Shown here piece after piece: positions 16,789 to 26,033 of a stretch of 64,000 nt of DNA. The position numbers and the translations under genes were made by a program. Each line of letters starts with the position of its first letter. Position 1 is the stretch's first letter. The stretch is from Bacillota bacterium (GTDB lineage Bacteria; Bacillota; Clostridia; Acetivibrionales; DSM-1351): NCBI GenBank assembly GCA_023390335.1, contig JAEWCZ010000017.1:62001-126000 (forward strand). The letters run 5' to 3'. Below the pieces are notes generated by a model. That model was not told where the DNA came from. It saw only the letters and a program-made list of their open reading frames with translations, and searched no databases.

Positions 16789-17057
16789 AAATCCCTCGCT
16801 GTCCTGATGATACAGACGAGGGACATTATAAACTAAATTATATTGAAGAAAAGCTGGTATCTGAATATACCAGCTTTAATTTTGCTCAAATATATGAACT
16901 TAATGTTTTTGAGTATCAAGCAATACTCCGAGATGCAGTTATATATAAATATATGCAATCGGAAGAGGGGCAAAAGTATTTAGAAAGGTGCTGGATCCTA
17001 GAGCAGACCAAACCAGATAGAGCCAAGTTGCGGGAGAATTTCAGAAAGGAGGGATAA
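16492..17057 (+). CDS. Frameshifted tail assembly chaperone (gpGT-like fusion)
   Basis: A -1 slip on CCCAAAC (16779-16785) joins the 98 residues of G to an open frame from 16785 to TAA 17055-17057, adding 90 residues starting LKIPRCPDDTDEG and ending LRENFRKEG, total 188. The T part is acidic then basic and has no good start of its own. Conserved G/GT frameshifting in this tail gene position is established for long-tailed phages. Confidence 0.88.
16779..16823 (+). promoter_or_regulatory. Programmed -1 frameshift site with stimulatory hairpin
   Basis: The heptamer CCCAAAC has the X XXY YYZ form in the G frame, and the next codon is the G stop. After a 6-nt spacer a hairpin begins: TCCCTCG (16792-16798) pairs with CGAGGGA (16817-16823), and CTGT (16799-16802) pairs with ACAG (16812-16815) with one bulged A. 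Slippery site, spacer and stem are all in the usual range. Confidence 0.9.
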
Positions 17058-17059
17058 GA

Positions 17060-20005
17060 TTGGCAGGAGGAGCAATAAAGGGAATAACAGTTGAAATAGG
17101 CGGTAATACAGGCCCGTTAGATAAGGCGTTAGGTGGCGTAAATCAAACATCAAGAGTCCTGCAGAATGAGCTTAAACAGGTTGAAAGGCTCTTAAAACTT
17201 GACCCTACCAATACTGAACTGTTGGCACAGAAGCAGAAGCTTCTTGCAGATTCGGTTGACAATACCAAAAGTAAACTAAATACCTTGAAAGAAGCAGAAA
17301 AACAGGTACAGGAGCAAGTTAAGCAAGGGAAAATATCCGAGGAACAGTACCGGGCATTTCAGCGTGAAGTTGCATCCACTGAAATTAAGATGAACAGTCT
17401 TGAAAGTCAGGGTAAGGAAACTAATCAAGCACTGTCTGACGAGAAGCCTGCCGAAAACTTCAAGAAAATTGGGACAGCGGCAGGAGTAGCGGCGGCAGCG
17501 GCGGGAGCTGCCTTGATGGGAATGGCGGGTGCAGCATTGAATAATGCCGATGAGTTGCAACGACTTTCGGATGTGACAGGGCTGACAGCTGAACGTTTGC
17601 AGGAGCTAAAGTATGCCGGGAATAACCTTGGGGTTGAACTTGAAACCATAACGGGAGCTCAAGCCAAACTCACAAAGTCTATGGCCGCTGCTTCAACTGA
17701 AACAAATACGGTTACTGAAACAGTTAAAGTATACAGTAAGGAAGTCATCAAATCTGTTGAAGATGCTGCGAAGAAACAGGAGAATGCCTTAAAGAAATCA
17801 AATGATACTGTTTATAACAGCACTAAGGACCTCTATGACAAACAGGTGTCAAACTTAAAAAAATCTCTAGATAAAGAATATGATGCATATGAAAAAACCG
17901 CCGATAAAAAATTGAAATTAATTGACAAAGAATATCTGGAGAAAATGAAACTGATTGATGAAGACAAGTATAACCAGTTGAAAAGCATCGATAACCAGAT
18001 AAAGGACTTGGAAGCAGTTTCAGATGCCGAAGCAGAGGCGGAGAAAAAGGCGGAGGAAGACAGCAAGAGGGCTGAATTACAAAAGAGGATAACAAGTGCG
18101 GAAACTGACGAGGAACGGCAGACAGCAATTAATGACCTTGCTGAGTTTGAACGGAAGATTGTTCTTGAAAATAAAAAAGAAGAGCGACAAAAGCAGATTG
18201 ATTCTTTAAAAGACCAAAAGACAAATATAAACGATGAATTCCAAGAGAAGAAAAATAAGCTAACTGAAGAATATCAATTAAAAAAGGAAAATCTTAAAGA
18301 GCAAACCGACAAGGAAAAAGAAAGTATTAAAGAAATCAATGCAGAGAAATTAAATGCCATGAAGCAGTCCAAAGAAACAGCTCTTGCAAATTTAAAAGAG
18401 ACACAAAATGCAGAACTTCAAAGTATTAGATCCATAAACCAAGAGAAAATATCCGAAATGAAGAGTGCCACCGCATCAGTTGAAAAACAGGTTACAACAG
18501 TATCCAAAACAGCGGAAGCCTTTAAGAAACTCGGAGTTGAAACAAGAAATTCAGACGGTTCACTTAGGGATTCCAAGGTTGTTATGATGGAAACTCTGGA
18601 TGCTTTGGGCAAGGTGAAAAATGAGACTGAACGTGATGCATTGTCCATGACTATCTTCGGTAAATCAGCGATGGAAATGAATCCTTTGATAAAAGCCGGA
18701 AGTGATGGCTTAAAGGAACTGTCAGAAGAGGCACATAAAAATGGTGCTGTAATGTCAAATGAAGCTGTTGCCGGGTTGGATTCCTTTGGTGATACACTGG
18801 ACAATATAAAGACGTCAATTATGGGTGCTTTCGGAGAAGCATTAGGCCAGTTGATTCCTAAGATACAGGAATTGATAAGTAAAATCGATATGGGACAGGT
18901 TAAGAATAGTATCCAGACGTTTGCAATTGTACTTGTTACTTTACTGAGTTTTATTATTAATAATGGGAGTACTATAATAAGCCTGATCACAGGTATAGCT
19001 GCAGGGTTTATCGCATGGAATGTGGCTAGCATGGTAATGAGTGTTGTTGAAGCAATCAAAGCATTTAAACTGGCTAATGAAGGAGCAACAATAGCACAAT
19101 GGGCATTGAATGCAGCACAAAATGCCAATCCTATAGGAATTATTGTAATGCTCATTGCAGGATTAGTCACAGCAATAATAACCCTCTGGAATACAAATGA
19201 AGACTTTAGGGATGCAATAATCGGAATATGGGACAAGATAAGAAGTGTCGTGTCTACAGCCGTTGAAAAAGTGAAAGGAATTTTTAATACGGTAATCGAC
19301 TTTATAAAAAATAACTGGCAGGCACTGCTGCTAATGATTGTCAATCCTTTTGCGGGGGCATTTAAACTACTCTATGACAACTGTGACGGGTTCAAAAACT
19401 TTGTAGATGGTTTTATTAATGATGTAGTTGGATTTTTCAAGGAACTACCGGGGAAAGTGTGGAATGCTATTATCGGAATTAAAGATAAATTTAACAGCCT
19501 GAAAACAGAACTTATTAAATGGGCCAATAATAACTTACCTTCGTTTATAGCAAAATTTGTTGGGTTAATGTTAGAATTACCAAACAAAATGGATAACATA
19601 GGTAAAAATATTGTTGAAGGGATATGGAACGGTATGACGGATGCAGCAGGATGGCTGAAAGCAAAAATATCGGGGTTTGCAGGCGGAATAGTGGATTCAA
19701 TAAAAGACAAGCTAAGTATACATTCTCCGTCAAGGGTTCTTGCTGATGAGGTAGGTAAATACATGGCTCAGGGCATTGGGGTAGGCTTTGAAGCAGAAAT
19801 GGGCAGTGTATCGTCAAACATGGCAAAGGCAATACCTGTTAATAGACAAGATTATATCCCGGACGATAATAGTTCATCCAGTGGAAACGATCATTCAGGA
19901 GATTACAACCAAACTGTTAACATTTACAGTCCTACACCGTTAACACCAGCAGAAGTTGCAAGGCAAACCAGAAATGCTTCAAGACGTTTGGTTCTGGGGG
20001 TGTAA
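17060..20005 (+). CDS. Tail tape measure protein
   Basis: 981 residues from TTG 17060 with AAAGGAGGG just upstream. The N-terminus has the phage TMP pattern (GGNTGPLDKALGGVNQTSRVLQNELKQVERLLKLDPTN), a GTAAGVAAAAAGAALMG hydrophobic stretch, then a TMP core interrupted by a Lys/Glu-rich coiled coil of some 270 residues. Further hydrophobic helices at about 620-720 and a C-terminal IHSPSRVLADEVGKYMAQGIG motif shared by many TMPs. Sets tail length and helps DNA entry. Confidence 0.93.
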   Translation: MAGGAIKGITVEIGGNTGPLDKALGGVNQTSRVLQNELKQVERLLKLDPTNTELLAQKQKLLADSVDNTKSKLNTLKEAEKQVQEQVKQGKISEEQYRAFQREVASTEIKMNSLESQGKETNQALSDEKPAENFKKIGTAAGVAAAAAGAALMGMAGAALNNADELQRLSDVTGLTAERLQELKYAGNNLGVELETITGAQAKLTKSMAAASTETNTVTETVKVYSKEVIKSVEDAAKKQENALKKSNDTVYNSTKDLYDKQVSNLKKSLDKEYDAYEKTADKKLKLIDKEYLEKMKLIDEDKYNQLKSIDNQIKDLEAVSDAEAEAEKKAEEDSKRAELQKRITSAETDEERQTAINDLAEFERKIVLENKKEERQKQIDSLKDQKTNINDEFQEKKNKLTEEYQLKKENLKEQTDKEKESIKEINAEKLNAMKQSKETALANLKETQNAELQSIRSINQEKISEMKSATASVEKQVTTVSKTAEAFKKLGVETRNSDGSLRDSKVVMMETLDALGKVKNETERDALSMTIFGKSAMEMNPLIKAGSDGLKELSEEAHKNGAVMSNEAVAGLDSFGDTLDNIKTSIMGAFGEALGQLIPKIQELISKIDMGQVKNSIQTFAIVLVTLLSFIINNGSTIISLITGIAAGFIAWNVASMVMSVVEAIKAFKLANEGATIAQWALNAAQNANPIGIIVMLIAGLVTAIITLWNTNEDFRDAIIGIWDKIRSVVSTAVEKVKGIFNTVIDFIKNNWQALLLMIVNPFAGAFKLLYDNCDGFKNFVDGFINDVVGFFKELPGKVWNAIIGIKDKFNSLKTELIKWANNNLPSFIAKFVGLMLELPNKMDNIGKNIVEGIWNGMTDAAGWLKAKISGFAGGIVDSIKDKLSIHSPSRVLADEVGKYMAQGIGVGFEAEMGSVSSNMAKAIPVNRQDYIPDDNSSSSGNDHSGDYNQTVNIYSPTPLTPAEVARQTRNASRRLVLGV

Positions 20006-20006
20006 A

Positions 20007-20861
20007 ATGCCAAAGATATTAACATATATAAACAATAAGGGTCGAAGTATTCAAATAGGGTACTTCGATCCTTTCTATTTAGTTAACTTTGATGGAGGTA
20101 CAAGTACCCCTAAAATAAAAATTAGTACATCTAAAGGATCAGGACAGGACGGAGAAACCTACACTGGCAGTACAATGGAAATGAGGAATATTGTTATTGA
20201 TTTTCAGATTGAGAACGACTATTCAGCCAACAGGAATGTTCTATATAGTATTTTTATCCCAAAGTCGGAAGGTACTCTGATATTTGAGCAGGATAACATA
20301 AAGAGAAAAATTTCATGCAGGGTTGAAAGTCTTATAATCAATGATAATAAAATTCCAAAGACCGCATCAATAAGTTTACTGTGTCCCAGTCCCTTTTGGG
20401 AGGATATCAACAGTATCCGTAATAATATAGCTTCGTGGTTGCCGGCATTTGAATTTCCACTTGAAATTATACCTGATGGAATTGAGATGGGGCAAAGACA
20501 GTTGAGCCTTGTGGTTAATGTAATCAATAACGGAGACATACCACTTGGGATGGTAGTAGAATTTAAAGCTTTGGGAAGTGTGATAAATCCCAGTATTTTC
20601 GATGTTTACAAACAGCAGGAGCTTAAAATTAATATTGATATGCAGGCCGGAGATATTATAACGGTAAGTACCCTGTATGGAAAGAAAAGAGCAGAATTAA
20701 ACAGATCAGGAATTATATCAAACGTGATTAATGCTCTTGATCCTGACAGCGTATTTCTACAATTTGAGCCGGGAGATAATCTTATCAGGTATAATGCAGA
20801 CCAAAACCTCAACAACCTAGAAGTATCAATTTACTATACTCCGGCCTATCTGGGGGTGTGA
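20007..20861 (+). CDS. Distal tail protein (Dit)
   Basis: 284 residues from ATG 20007, two bases after the tape measure stop. N-terminal pattern YINNKGRSIQIGYFDPFYLV and later SISLLCPSPFWEDI match the siphovirus tail component family that forms the hub at the tail tip. Beta-rich C-terminal domain. Followed one base later by the Gp37-like gene. Confidence 0.85.
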   Translation: MPKILTYINNKGRSIQIGYFDPFYLVNFDGGTSTPKIKISTSKGSGQDGETYTGSTMEMRNIVIDFQIENDYSANRNVLYSIFIPKSEGTLIFEQDNIKRKISCRVESLIINDNKIPKTASISLLCPSPFWEDINSIRNNIASWLPAFEFPLEIIPDGIEMGQRQLSLVVNVINNGDIPLGMVVEFKALGSVINPSIFDVYKQQELKINIDMQAGDIITVSTLYGKKRAELNRSGIISNVINALDPDSVFLQFEPGDNLIRYNADQNLNNLEVSIYYTPAYLGV

Positions 20862-20862
20862 T

Positions 20863-21897
20863 ATGGAGCTTTACATATATAACAGAAGTCTTGATTTAAT
20901 TGGGCTTATCGATGTGTTTGACAGTCTGAGGTGGCGGAGAAGATATTTTCAACCCGGAGAATTTGAACTTCATCTAAAGTACACCGATGAGAATGTGAAG
21001 CTACTTGAAGAGGACAACATAATTGCCCGAAGGGATGCGGATGAAGCCGGAATAATTGAAGGAATCAGTATAGATAAAGATGACTTGACAGTCAAAGGAC
21101 GTTTTTTATCATCTCTCACTGAACGACGGATCATAATGACTGAATCCGTGTTGAATACCACTGCTGAACTTGCCATGAGGACACTTGTGAGTAATATGAG
21201 TAAAATACCGTTTCTGGAACTGGGAGAACTAAAAAACTATAAAGAAACAGTTGATTTGCAGGTAACTTATAAAAATGTATGCAACACATTAACTAAAATC
21301 GCCCAAGTAAGCAATATCGGATATAGGATTAGATTTTACAGAAAAGACAAAAAGCTTTTGTTTGAATGTTATAAGGGGATTGATAGAAGTGTAGGACAGA
21401 ACATAAATCCAAGGGCCATCTTCTCAGAAGAGTTTGAAAATGTATCCGACAATAAATACTCTCTCGAAACTGAAAATTATAAGACTGTTGCAATAGTGGG
21501 CGGAGAAGGAGAAGGAACAGCAAGGATAATTGTTACGGTGGGAGATACAACAGGCCTTGAAAGACGGGAATTATTCGTTGATGCCAAAGATATACAAAAA
21601 GGTGATTTGACCAATAACGAATATAAAGCATTGTTAATCCAACGTGGTAATGAAGCTTTGGCCCAGGCAGTCAAAAATGAGACTTTTGAAAGCAATGTAA
21701 ATCTCCAATCAAGTTTGGTATATAAAAGTGATTTTAATCTTGGAGATATTGTTACATGTAGGAACCGAGATTGGAACAAAGTCATTGATGTTCGAATAGC
21801 CGAAATTGAAGAAGTATATGAAAACGGTATCATAACACTAACACCTACTTTCGGGAGTCCACTTCCGGAATTGAAGGATATTTTGAAGGGGGAATAA
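20863..21897 (+). CDS. ReqiPepy6 Gp37-like tail protein
   Basis: 344 residues beginning MELYIYNRSLDLIGLIDVFD, then SLRWRRRYFQPGEFELHL, DEAGIIEGISIDKDD and FLSSLTERRII. This is the characteristic pattern of the Gp37-like tail-tip family, taking the place of the tail-associated lysin/baseplate hub. TMs and catalytic residues are not visible. Co-directional with Dit and tail fibre. Confidence 0.83.
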   Translation: MELYIYNRSLDLIGLIDVFDSLRWRRRYFQPGEFELHLKYTDENVKLLEEDNIIARRDADEAGIIEGISIDKDDLTVKGRFLSSLTERRIIMTESVLNTTAELAMRTLVSNMSKIPFLELGELKNYKETVDLQVTYKNVCNTLTKIAQVSNIGYRIRFYRKDKKLLFECYKGIDRSVGQNINPRAIFSEEFENVSDNKYSLETENYKTVAIVGGEGEGTARIIVTVGDTTGLERRELFVDAKDIQKGDLTNNEYKALLIQRGNEALAQAVKNETFESNVNLQSSLVYKSDFNLGDIVTCRNRDWNKVIDVRIAEIEEVYENGIITLTPTFGSPLPELKDILKGE

Positions 21898-21900
21898 TCA

Positions 21901-23661
21901 ATGCAGAAAAGCAGCTTTTTTAATAGTATAAACGGGGACAGAAAATACAATGCCTCCGATTATGCTGCATATTTCGGGAGCTTTATCGGAAACGGAGTTT
22001 ATCCAAATCCGAGTAACAATTTAGCCGTGACAGCGGCAGGTGGAATGAATATATCAGTTGCTGCAGGAAAAGCGTGGATAAACGGCTATTACTATGAAAA
22101 TACAGGTACATTCAATATGTCAATAGATGCGGCTGACGGCGTGTTAAAAAGAATTGACAGGATTGTATTAAGACTGGATCATCTAAACAGACAAATTGTT
22201 TTGTCAGTTTTGAAAGGGACTCCTTCCAGTACCCCAACAGCATCGTTATTAACAAGGACCTCGGACATATACGAACTTGGTATAGCTGACATATTAATTA
22301 GTAATGGAGACACTGCAATATTACAAGAAAACATTACAGATCAAAGATTAAACAGTGATTTATGTGGAATAGTCCATGGAACAGTAGAGCAGGTAAATAC
22401 TTCAGAAATCTTCAATCAATATCAGGCTGCACTAGATAGTTTTAAGAGAGAAAAATATGAAGATTTTATAGCTTGGGTAGATAACTTAAAGGATATCCTT
22501 GACGAAAATACGGCTGGTAATCTTTTGAATTTGATTAATGAAAACACATTCAACTTTAATACTCATAAGTCTGATTATTTGAGACAACCGTATAGTGGGA
22601 AAGTAGATAGTGATAGTACATCAACCGAATATAAAGTAACTCTTTCTCCTCCGTTAACCGCATATGAAGATGGCTTACCAATAACTATAATACCAAATGT
22701 TGATTGTGGTGCATCACCTAAATTAAATATTTGTGGGTTAGGTGCCACACCACTTTTAGATGCAGACGGTGTTGCATTAACAGAAGGTGCAATGAAAGCT
22801 AACAAGCCTTACAGTTTTGTGAGGGTAGGTAGCAATTTTTTTATTCGTAGTGGTAGCGGTGGTAAACCTTTGCAAGTTAACTATACAGGTTCATGTAAAA
22901 TCGTTGCAGAAACAGCTACAAAAGGTTATATAGAATGTTATTCCTCAGGTACGCTTTCTTTCAGTGATAGACTTCCCCAAACAGTTGACGTATTCCTAGT
23001 AGGTGGCGGCGGAGGAGGTAGTAGTTCAGGGAATTCATATGTAGGTGGCGGTGGAGGGGCAGGCGGTTATACAAAGACTTTCTATAAGGTAAAACCATCA
23101 ACGCCTGTAACCATTACTGTAGGTGCAGGGGGCACAGCAGGTTCAACAGGTGGCTCTAGTACTTATACCGGGTTGACTTCAGCTTCTGGAGGTGGGGGTG
23201 CAACTTCCAGTAATGGGGCAAACGGTGGCAGTGCAGGCGGTGGAGGGATGATTCTATCACCTAGTACTTGGGCTGGACAGGGGAAAGCTGGCTCCAATGG
23301 TGGGAACGGAACCCCTCCTACTTATTATAATGGTTCTTCCGGAGCAGGTTCTAATGGTACTGGACAAGGTACATCTACAACAGATTTTTGGGGTAGGATA
23401 CACGCTGGTGGTGGTGCTGGAGGAGCGGGAGGAAATACATCAACTGGAGTTGGAACCCCCGGAGACCCTGGAACATCATCTTTTACAGCCGGGTCCGGAA
23501 GTGCTGGTCAAACAGGTTCTGTAGGAGTTATGGGATGCGGTGGAGGTAATGGTGGTGGTGGCTACGGTGGTGGCGGAGGAGGTGGCGGTTATGGAAGCAG
23601 TACTAGAGGAACTGGCGGTACTGGTGGTTCAGGTATAGTGATTGTAAGATGGGGTTATTAG
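21901..23661 (+). CDS. Tail fibre / receptor-binding protein with glycine-rich domain
   Basis: 586 residues. Residues 1-150 form a baseplate-attachment module (NASDYAAYFGSFIGNGVYPNPSNNL, GGMNISVAAGKAWINGYYYEN, DRIVLRLDHLNRQIVLSVLKG). A helical stalk follows to about 215 and a beta domain to about 330. The last 230 residues are a Gly-rich domain with many GGGG runs, like polyglycine receptor-binding tips (established for some T-even gp38 adhesins). Ends in the IVIVRWGY motif often closing this domain type. Likely determines host range. Confidence 0.82.
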   Translation: MQKSSFFNSINGDRKYNASDYAAYFGSFIGNGVYPNPSNNLAVTAAGGMNISVAAGKAWINGYYYENTGTFNMSIDAADGVLKRIDRIVLRLDHLNRQIVLSVLKGTPSSTPTASLLTRTSDIYELGIADILISNGDTAILQENITDQRLNSDLCGIVHGTVEQVNTSEIFNQYQAALDSFKREKYEDFIAWVDNLKDILDENTAGNLLNLINENTFNFNTHKSDYLRQPYSGKVDSDSTSTEYKVTLSPPLTAYEDGLPITIIPNVDCGASPKLNICGLGATPLLDADGVALTEGAMKANKPYSFVRVGSNFFIRSGSGGKPLQVNYTGSCKIVAETATKGYIECYSSGTLSFSDRLPQTVDVFLVGGGGGGSSSGNSYVGGGGGAGGYTKTFYKVKPSTPVTITVGAGGTAGSTGGSSTYTGLTSASGGGGATSSNGANGGSAGGGGMILSPSTWAGQGKAGSNGGNGTPPTYYNGSSGAGSNGTGQGTSTTDFWGRIHAGGGAGGAGGNTSTGVGTPGDPGTSSFTAGSGSAGQTGSVGVMGCGGGNGGGGYGGGGGGGGYGSSTRGTGGTGGSGIVIVRWGY

Positions 23662-23672
23662 GGGAGGATAGC

Positions 23673-23966
23673 ATGGAGAATTTAAGGTGTGCAATACTAG
23701 CACAGGATGGAACAACTGTCGAAAATATAATAATAGCTGATCAATCTTTTGCTTATGCAAATGGTCTTATCATTTGTGGAACCATTCCCGTTGCTATAGG
23801 AGATTCCTACAAGGACGGTTATTTTTATAGGGATGGACAAAAGATTATTCCAGAGCAATCAGAAATTGAAAAACTACAGAAAATGGTTGATACATTAATC
23901 TTGGACAATCTTAATATGCAGGCACAAATTGACACTCTAATCACATCAAATTTACAGGAGGTATAA
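23673..23966 (+). CDS. Tail protein downstream of fibre (XkdW-like position)
   Basis: 97 residues from ATG 23673 with GGGGAGG 5 nt upstream. An N-terminal beta part (CAILAQDGTTVENIIIAD, then GDSYKDGYFYRDGQKI) and a C-terminal leucine-zipper-like helix (EKLQKMVDTLILDNLNMQAQIDTL). Small proteins of this type sit between fibre and XkdX genes in Bacillus/Clostridium phages; possible fibre chaperone. Confidence 0.6.
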   Translation: MENLRCAILAQDGTTVENIIIADQSFAYANGLIICGTIPVAIGDSYKDGYFYRDGQKIIPEQSEIEKLQKMVDTLILDNLNMQAQIDTLITSNLQEV

Positions 23967-23969
23967 AGT

Positions 23970-24086
23970 ATGTTCGAAAGGTTGAATTATTTACATAAGA
24001 CAAATGAACTCTCAGAAAAGCAACTGGATATTGCGGTATCAAAGGGATGGATAACAGAGAGCCAGAAAGCGGATATAATAGGATAA
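23970..24086 (+). CDS. XkdX family protein (38 aa)
   Basis: ATG 23970 with AGGAGG upstream, 3 bp after the previous stop. The peptide carries the XkdX signature: a repeated helix-turn ending in AVSKGWITESQKADI. Typical of defective PBSX-like and siphophage tail ends; exact role unknown. Confidence 0.75.
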   Translation: MFERLNYLHKTNELSEKQLDIAVSKGWITESQKADIIG

Positions 24087-24170
24087 GACAGCGATAAAAC
24101 TTGTCTTTAGTGAAAACAAATAATAAAATAGTGATGTACTTCATATTCCTATTTGTGAGTGGAGATCAAG

Positions 24171-24686
24171 ATGATTAATGAAAAAAGCAGTCAATTACTT
24201 CAGGATTTTATATCCGAATTACCCGAATGTTACCAAGAAATATTTAAAGTTATTGCAGAGTACTCAATATCTTTAGGATACACACCTAAAAAAACAAAAT
24301 CAAAAGATTTTGCTCTTGACTTCTCAAAAAGCAAAGTTAAAAGAACAATTATGAAAATGGAAATTCACAGTAATGCTATAAAGAAGAACGGCCCGGGGCT
24401 CAGATTAAAATTTTATGCAAATGAAGGTTACTCTGAAATTTTCAATATGGGAATAAAGAAAGTAATTGAAGAGTTCGATGGAAAATATACTGGCTGTTAT
24501 GGTTGCGGCAAGTGTAAGGGTGAGTTAGAAGGATATACTTACTCATATGCTGATGGAAGAAGGGTTTTTCGTTGTGGGAATGAGCTAATATCAATACCGA
24601 ATTTTAGCCATGAAAATATTCCCGAGATTAAAGAGTTAATCAAAGGACAGGATGAATTTTTCATGAAGTATATTAATAAGGGTTAG
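24171..24686 (+). CDS. Hypothetical prophage cargo protein with Cys motif
   Basis: 171 residues from ATG 24171 (GGAG 6 nt upstream). The N-terminus is helical (QLLQDFISELPECYQEIFKVI), followed by a basic YTPKKTKSKDFALDFSKSKVKRTI region, and CYGCGKCKG with a later CGN that could bind metal. Sits alone between tail and lysis genes, closed by a terminator. No assigned family. Confidence 0.55.
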   Translation: MINEKSSQLLQDFISELPECYQEIFKVIAEYSISLGYTPKKTKSKDFALDFSKSKVKRTIMKMEIHSNAIKKNGPGLRLKFYANEGYSEIFNMGIKKVIEEFDGKYTGCYGCGKCKGELEGYTYSYADGRRVFRCGNELISIPNFSHENIPEIKELIKGQDEFFMKYINKG

Positions 24687-24710
24687 TTTTCTTAATATCA
24701 CGAACCAATA

Positions 24711-24740
24711 GGATTACTCAAAAAATGGGTAGTCCTTTTA
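24711..24740 (+). terminator. Terminator before the lysis cassette (duplicated at 57.7 kb)
   Basis: GGATTACTC (24711-24719) pairs with GGGTAGTCC (24727-24735) including G-U pairs, then TTTTAT. Separates the cargo gene from XhlA/endolysin/holin. A nearly identical copy with flanks occurs at 57706-57763. Confidence 0.7.
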
Positions 24741-24767
24741 TATTTTATGACAGAAAGAAGTGAGTCG

Positions 24768-25019
24768 ATGGCAGGTGAATGCGGATACCGCTGCTTAAAC
24801 GAGGAACGGATCAGAACATTGGAGCAAAACCATTCGGAAACAAAAGTTTATGTCAAAGAGATAAAGGAGGATTTAACAGAAATAAAAGCAGACTTGAAAA
24901 AAGGGAACGGCGACAGCAGAACATGGTCGCCAATCGTATTGGAGCTTATAAAAGCCCTTACTACAGCATTGACGGTTATTGGTGCTATAGTAGGGGCTTT
25001 AAAATTAATCGAAAGGTGA
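24768..25019 (+). CDS. XhlA-like holin-associated membrane protein
   Basis: 83 residues from ATG 24768 (ATG 24747 is in frame but lies in the terminator T-tract without a ribosome site). Hydrophilic coiled coil (NEERIRTLEQNHSETKVYVKEIKEDLTEIKADLKK) followed by one C-terminal TM helix, the XhlA/hemolysin layout. Works with holin and endolysin in host lysis, whose genes follow. Confidence 0.85.
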   Translation: MAGECGYRCLNEERIRTLEQNHSETKVYVKEIKEDLTEIKADLKKGNGDSRTWSPIVLELIKALTTALTVIGAIVGALKLIER

Positions 25020-25026
25020 GGGGAAA

Positions 25027-25722
25027 ATGGGAAGCGTAAAGTTTAAGTATTCAGATGAAACAGCAGTGTATCCAAAGCTTATTAATGCAGTAAATATATT
25101 ATGTGCTGCAAAGGGTAAAAGTTGCATCTGTACCTCTGGTTACAGGAGTCTGGAAAAACAAAAAATCGTAAATGCACAATCCTTACAATGTCATAAAGGA
25201 GCATACCAAAAACCAGGCGGGTCAGTTTGGACAAGTGATGGCAAGTGTTGGGCTGCTGCCTACGGTAAATCAAATCATTGCTATTGTATAGCTATGGATA
25301 TACCAGATAGTTGGTTTCAGGCTCTTACTAATGCCGAATTAAAAAAGTATGGCCTTGTTAAACCAATGAGCTATGAGCCGTGGCATGTGCAGCTGCTGGA
25401 ACACAACGGAATAAGCCAGGAACAAAAGGAAGCAATCAGGGACAGTGTACTTAAGGGGGTAAATGAGGAAATGGAAGTAAAAGAATTTCAATCAATGGCC
25501 GGATTGACCGCAGACGGAGTGGCAGGCCCTAAAACAAAAGACAAGGCCAAAGAGATTTTAAGGGTATGCCAGAATATTCTTGGAAATGATTATAGCACCG
25601 CCAAGGAGGTTATTATGGCAACTCAATCCAGCCCGGTCATGTGGCTTGGACTGCTTAAAACAGTAAAATACTTTGACAGTTTCATTATGAATATCGTGAA
25701 AAAGATGGGGGGAGCAAAATGA
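25027..25722 (+). CDS. Endolysin: M15-type D-Ala-D-Ala peptidase with peptidoglycan-binding domain
   Basis: 231 residues. The N-terminal catalytic domain has SGYRS, a His-Asp zinc site in SNHCYCIAMD (the usual Gly of SxHxxGxAxD is Cys here) and the ExxH motif EPWHVQL. From about residue 155 a PG-binding helix bundle follows (VKEFQSMAGLTADGVAGPKTKDKAKEIL). A hydrophobic C-terminal tail ends the protein. Starts 7 bp after XhlA with GGGGAAA spacing and overlaps the holin gene. Broken paralogue at 44.3-44.8 kb. Confidence 0.88.
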   Translation: MGSVKFKYSDETAVYPKLINAVNILCAAKGKSCICTSGYRSLEKQKIVNAQSLQCHKGAYQKPGGSVWTSDGKCWAAAYGKSNHCYCIAMDIPDSWFQALTNAELKKYGLVKPMSYEPWHVQLLEHNGISQEQKEAIRDSVLKGVNEEMEVKEFQSMAGLTADGVAGPKTKDKAKEILRVCQNILGNDYSTAKEVIMATQSSPVMWLGLLKTVKYFDSFIMNIVKKMGGAK

Positions 25723-25895
25723 TGAAGGAGAAAATTGCAAAACTTATAGACGTAAAAACGATTGTGACGATTGCCTTAGTAGGGGCAGTGATAGTGTTTA
25801 CAGCCAATGGCAAAATTGATCCTGAAAAGCTTACATCAATGACAACAATGGCAGTTTCTTTTTTCTTTGCGGTAAAACTTAAGGATCAAAAATAA
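25719..25895 (+). CDS. Small holin-like membrane protein (58 aa)
   Basis: ATGATG start at 25719 overlapping the endolysin stop (ATGA), with GGGGGGAGC upstream. The peptide has a short charged N-terminus (MMKEKIAKLIDVK), a TM helix (TIVTIALVGAVIVFTANG), a loop, and a second hydrophobic segment (MAVSFFFAVKL). Size, position and topology fit a class II holin. Confidence 0.75.
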   Translation: MMKEKIAKLIDVKTIVTIALVGAVIVFTANGKIDPEKLTSMTTMAVSFFFAVKLKDQK

Positions 25896-25904
25896 GGATA
25901 CGAA

Positions 25905-25929
25905 TACCCGGGACTAATACTCCCGGGTA
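25905..25929. repeat. Perfect 9-bp inverted repeat after the holin
   Basis: TACCCGGGA (25905-25913) and TCCCGGGTA (25921-25929), loop of 7. GC-rich relative to surroundings. Followed by A-run, not T-run, so not a canonical terminator on the plus strand; could end transcription weakly or stabilise the lysis mRNA. Confidence 0.55.
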
Positions 25930-26033
25930 AAAAAATTTACCATTTGAACGAACATACGTTCTATAAATTGAAGTTAAATATAAAATAAAAAACTTGGAGC
26001 AGGTATTTGCTCCTACTTACATGGAGGATATTT

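Noticed and set aside
18418..19344. 308-codon minus-strand ORF within the tape measure gene
   Set aside because: Shadow of the coding strand's codon pattern; no ribosome site and embedded in a firm gene.
25905..25929. Holin downstream palindrome as a standard terminator
   Set aside because: Followed by A-run on the plus strand and no T-run on the minus strand.
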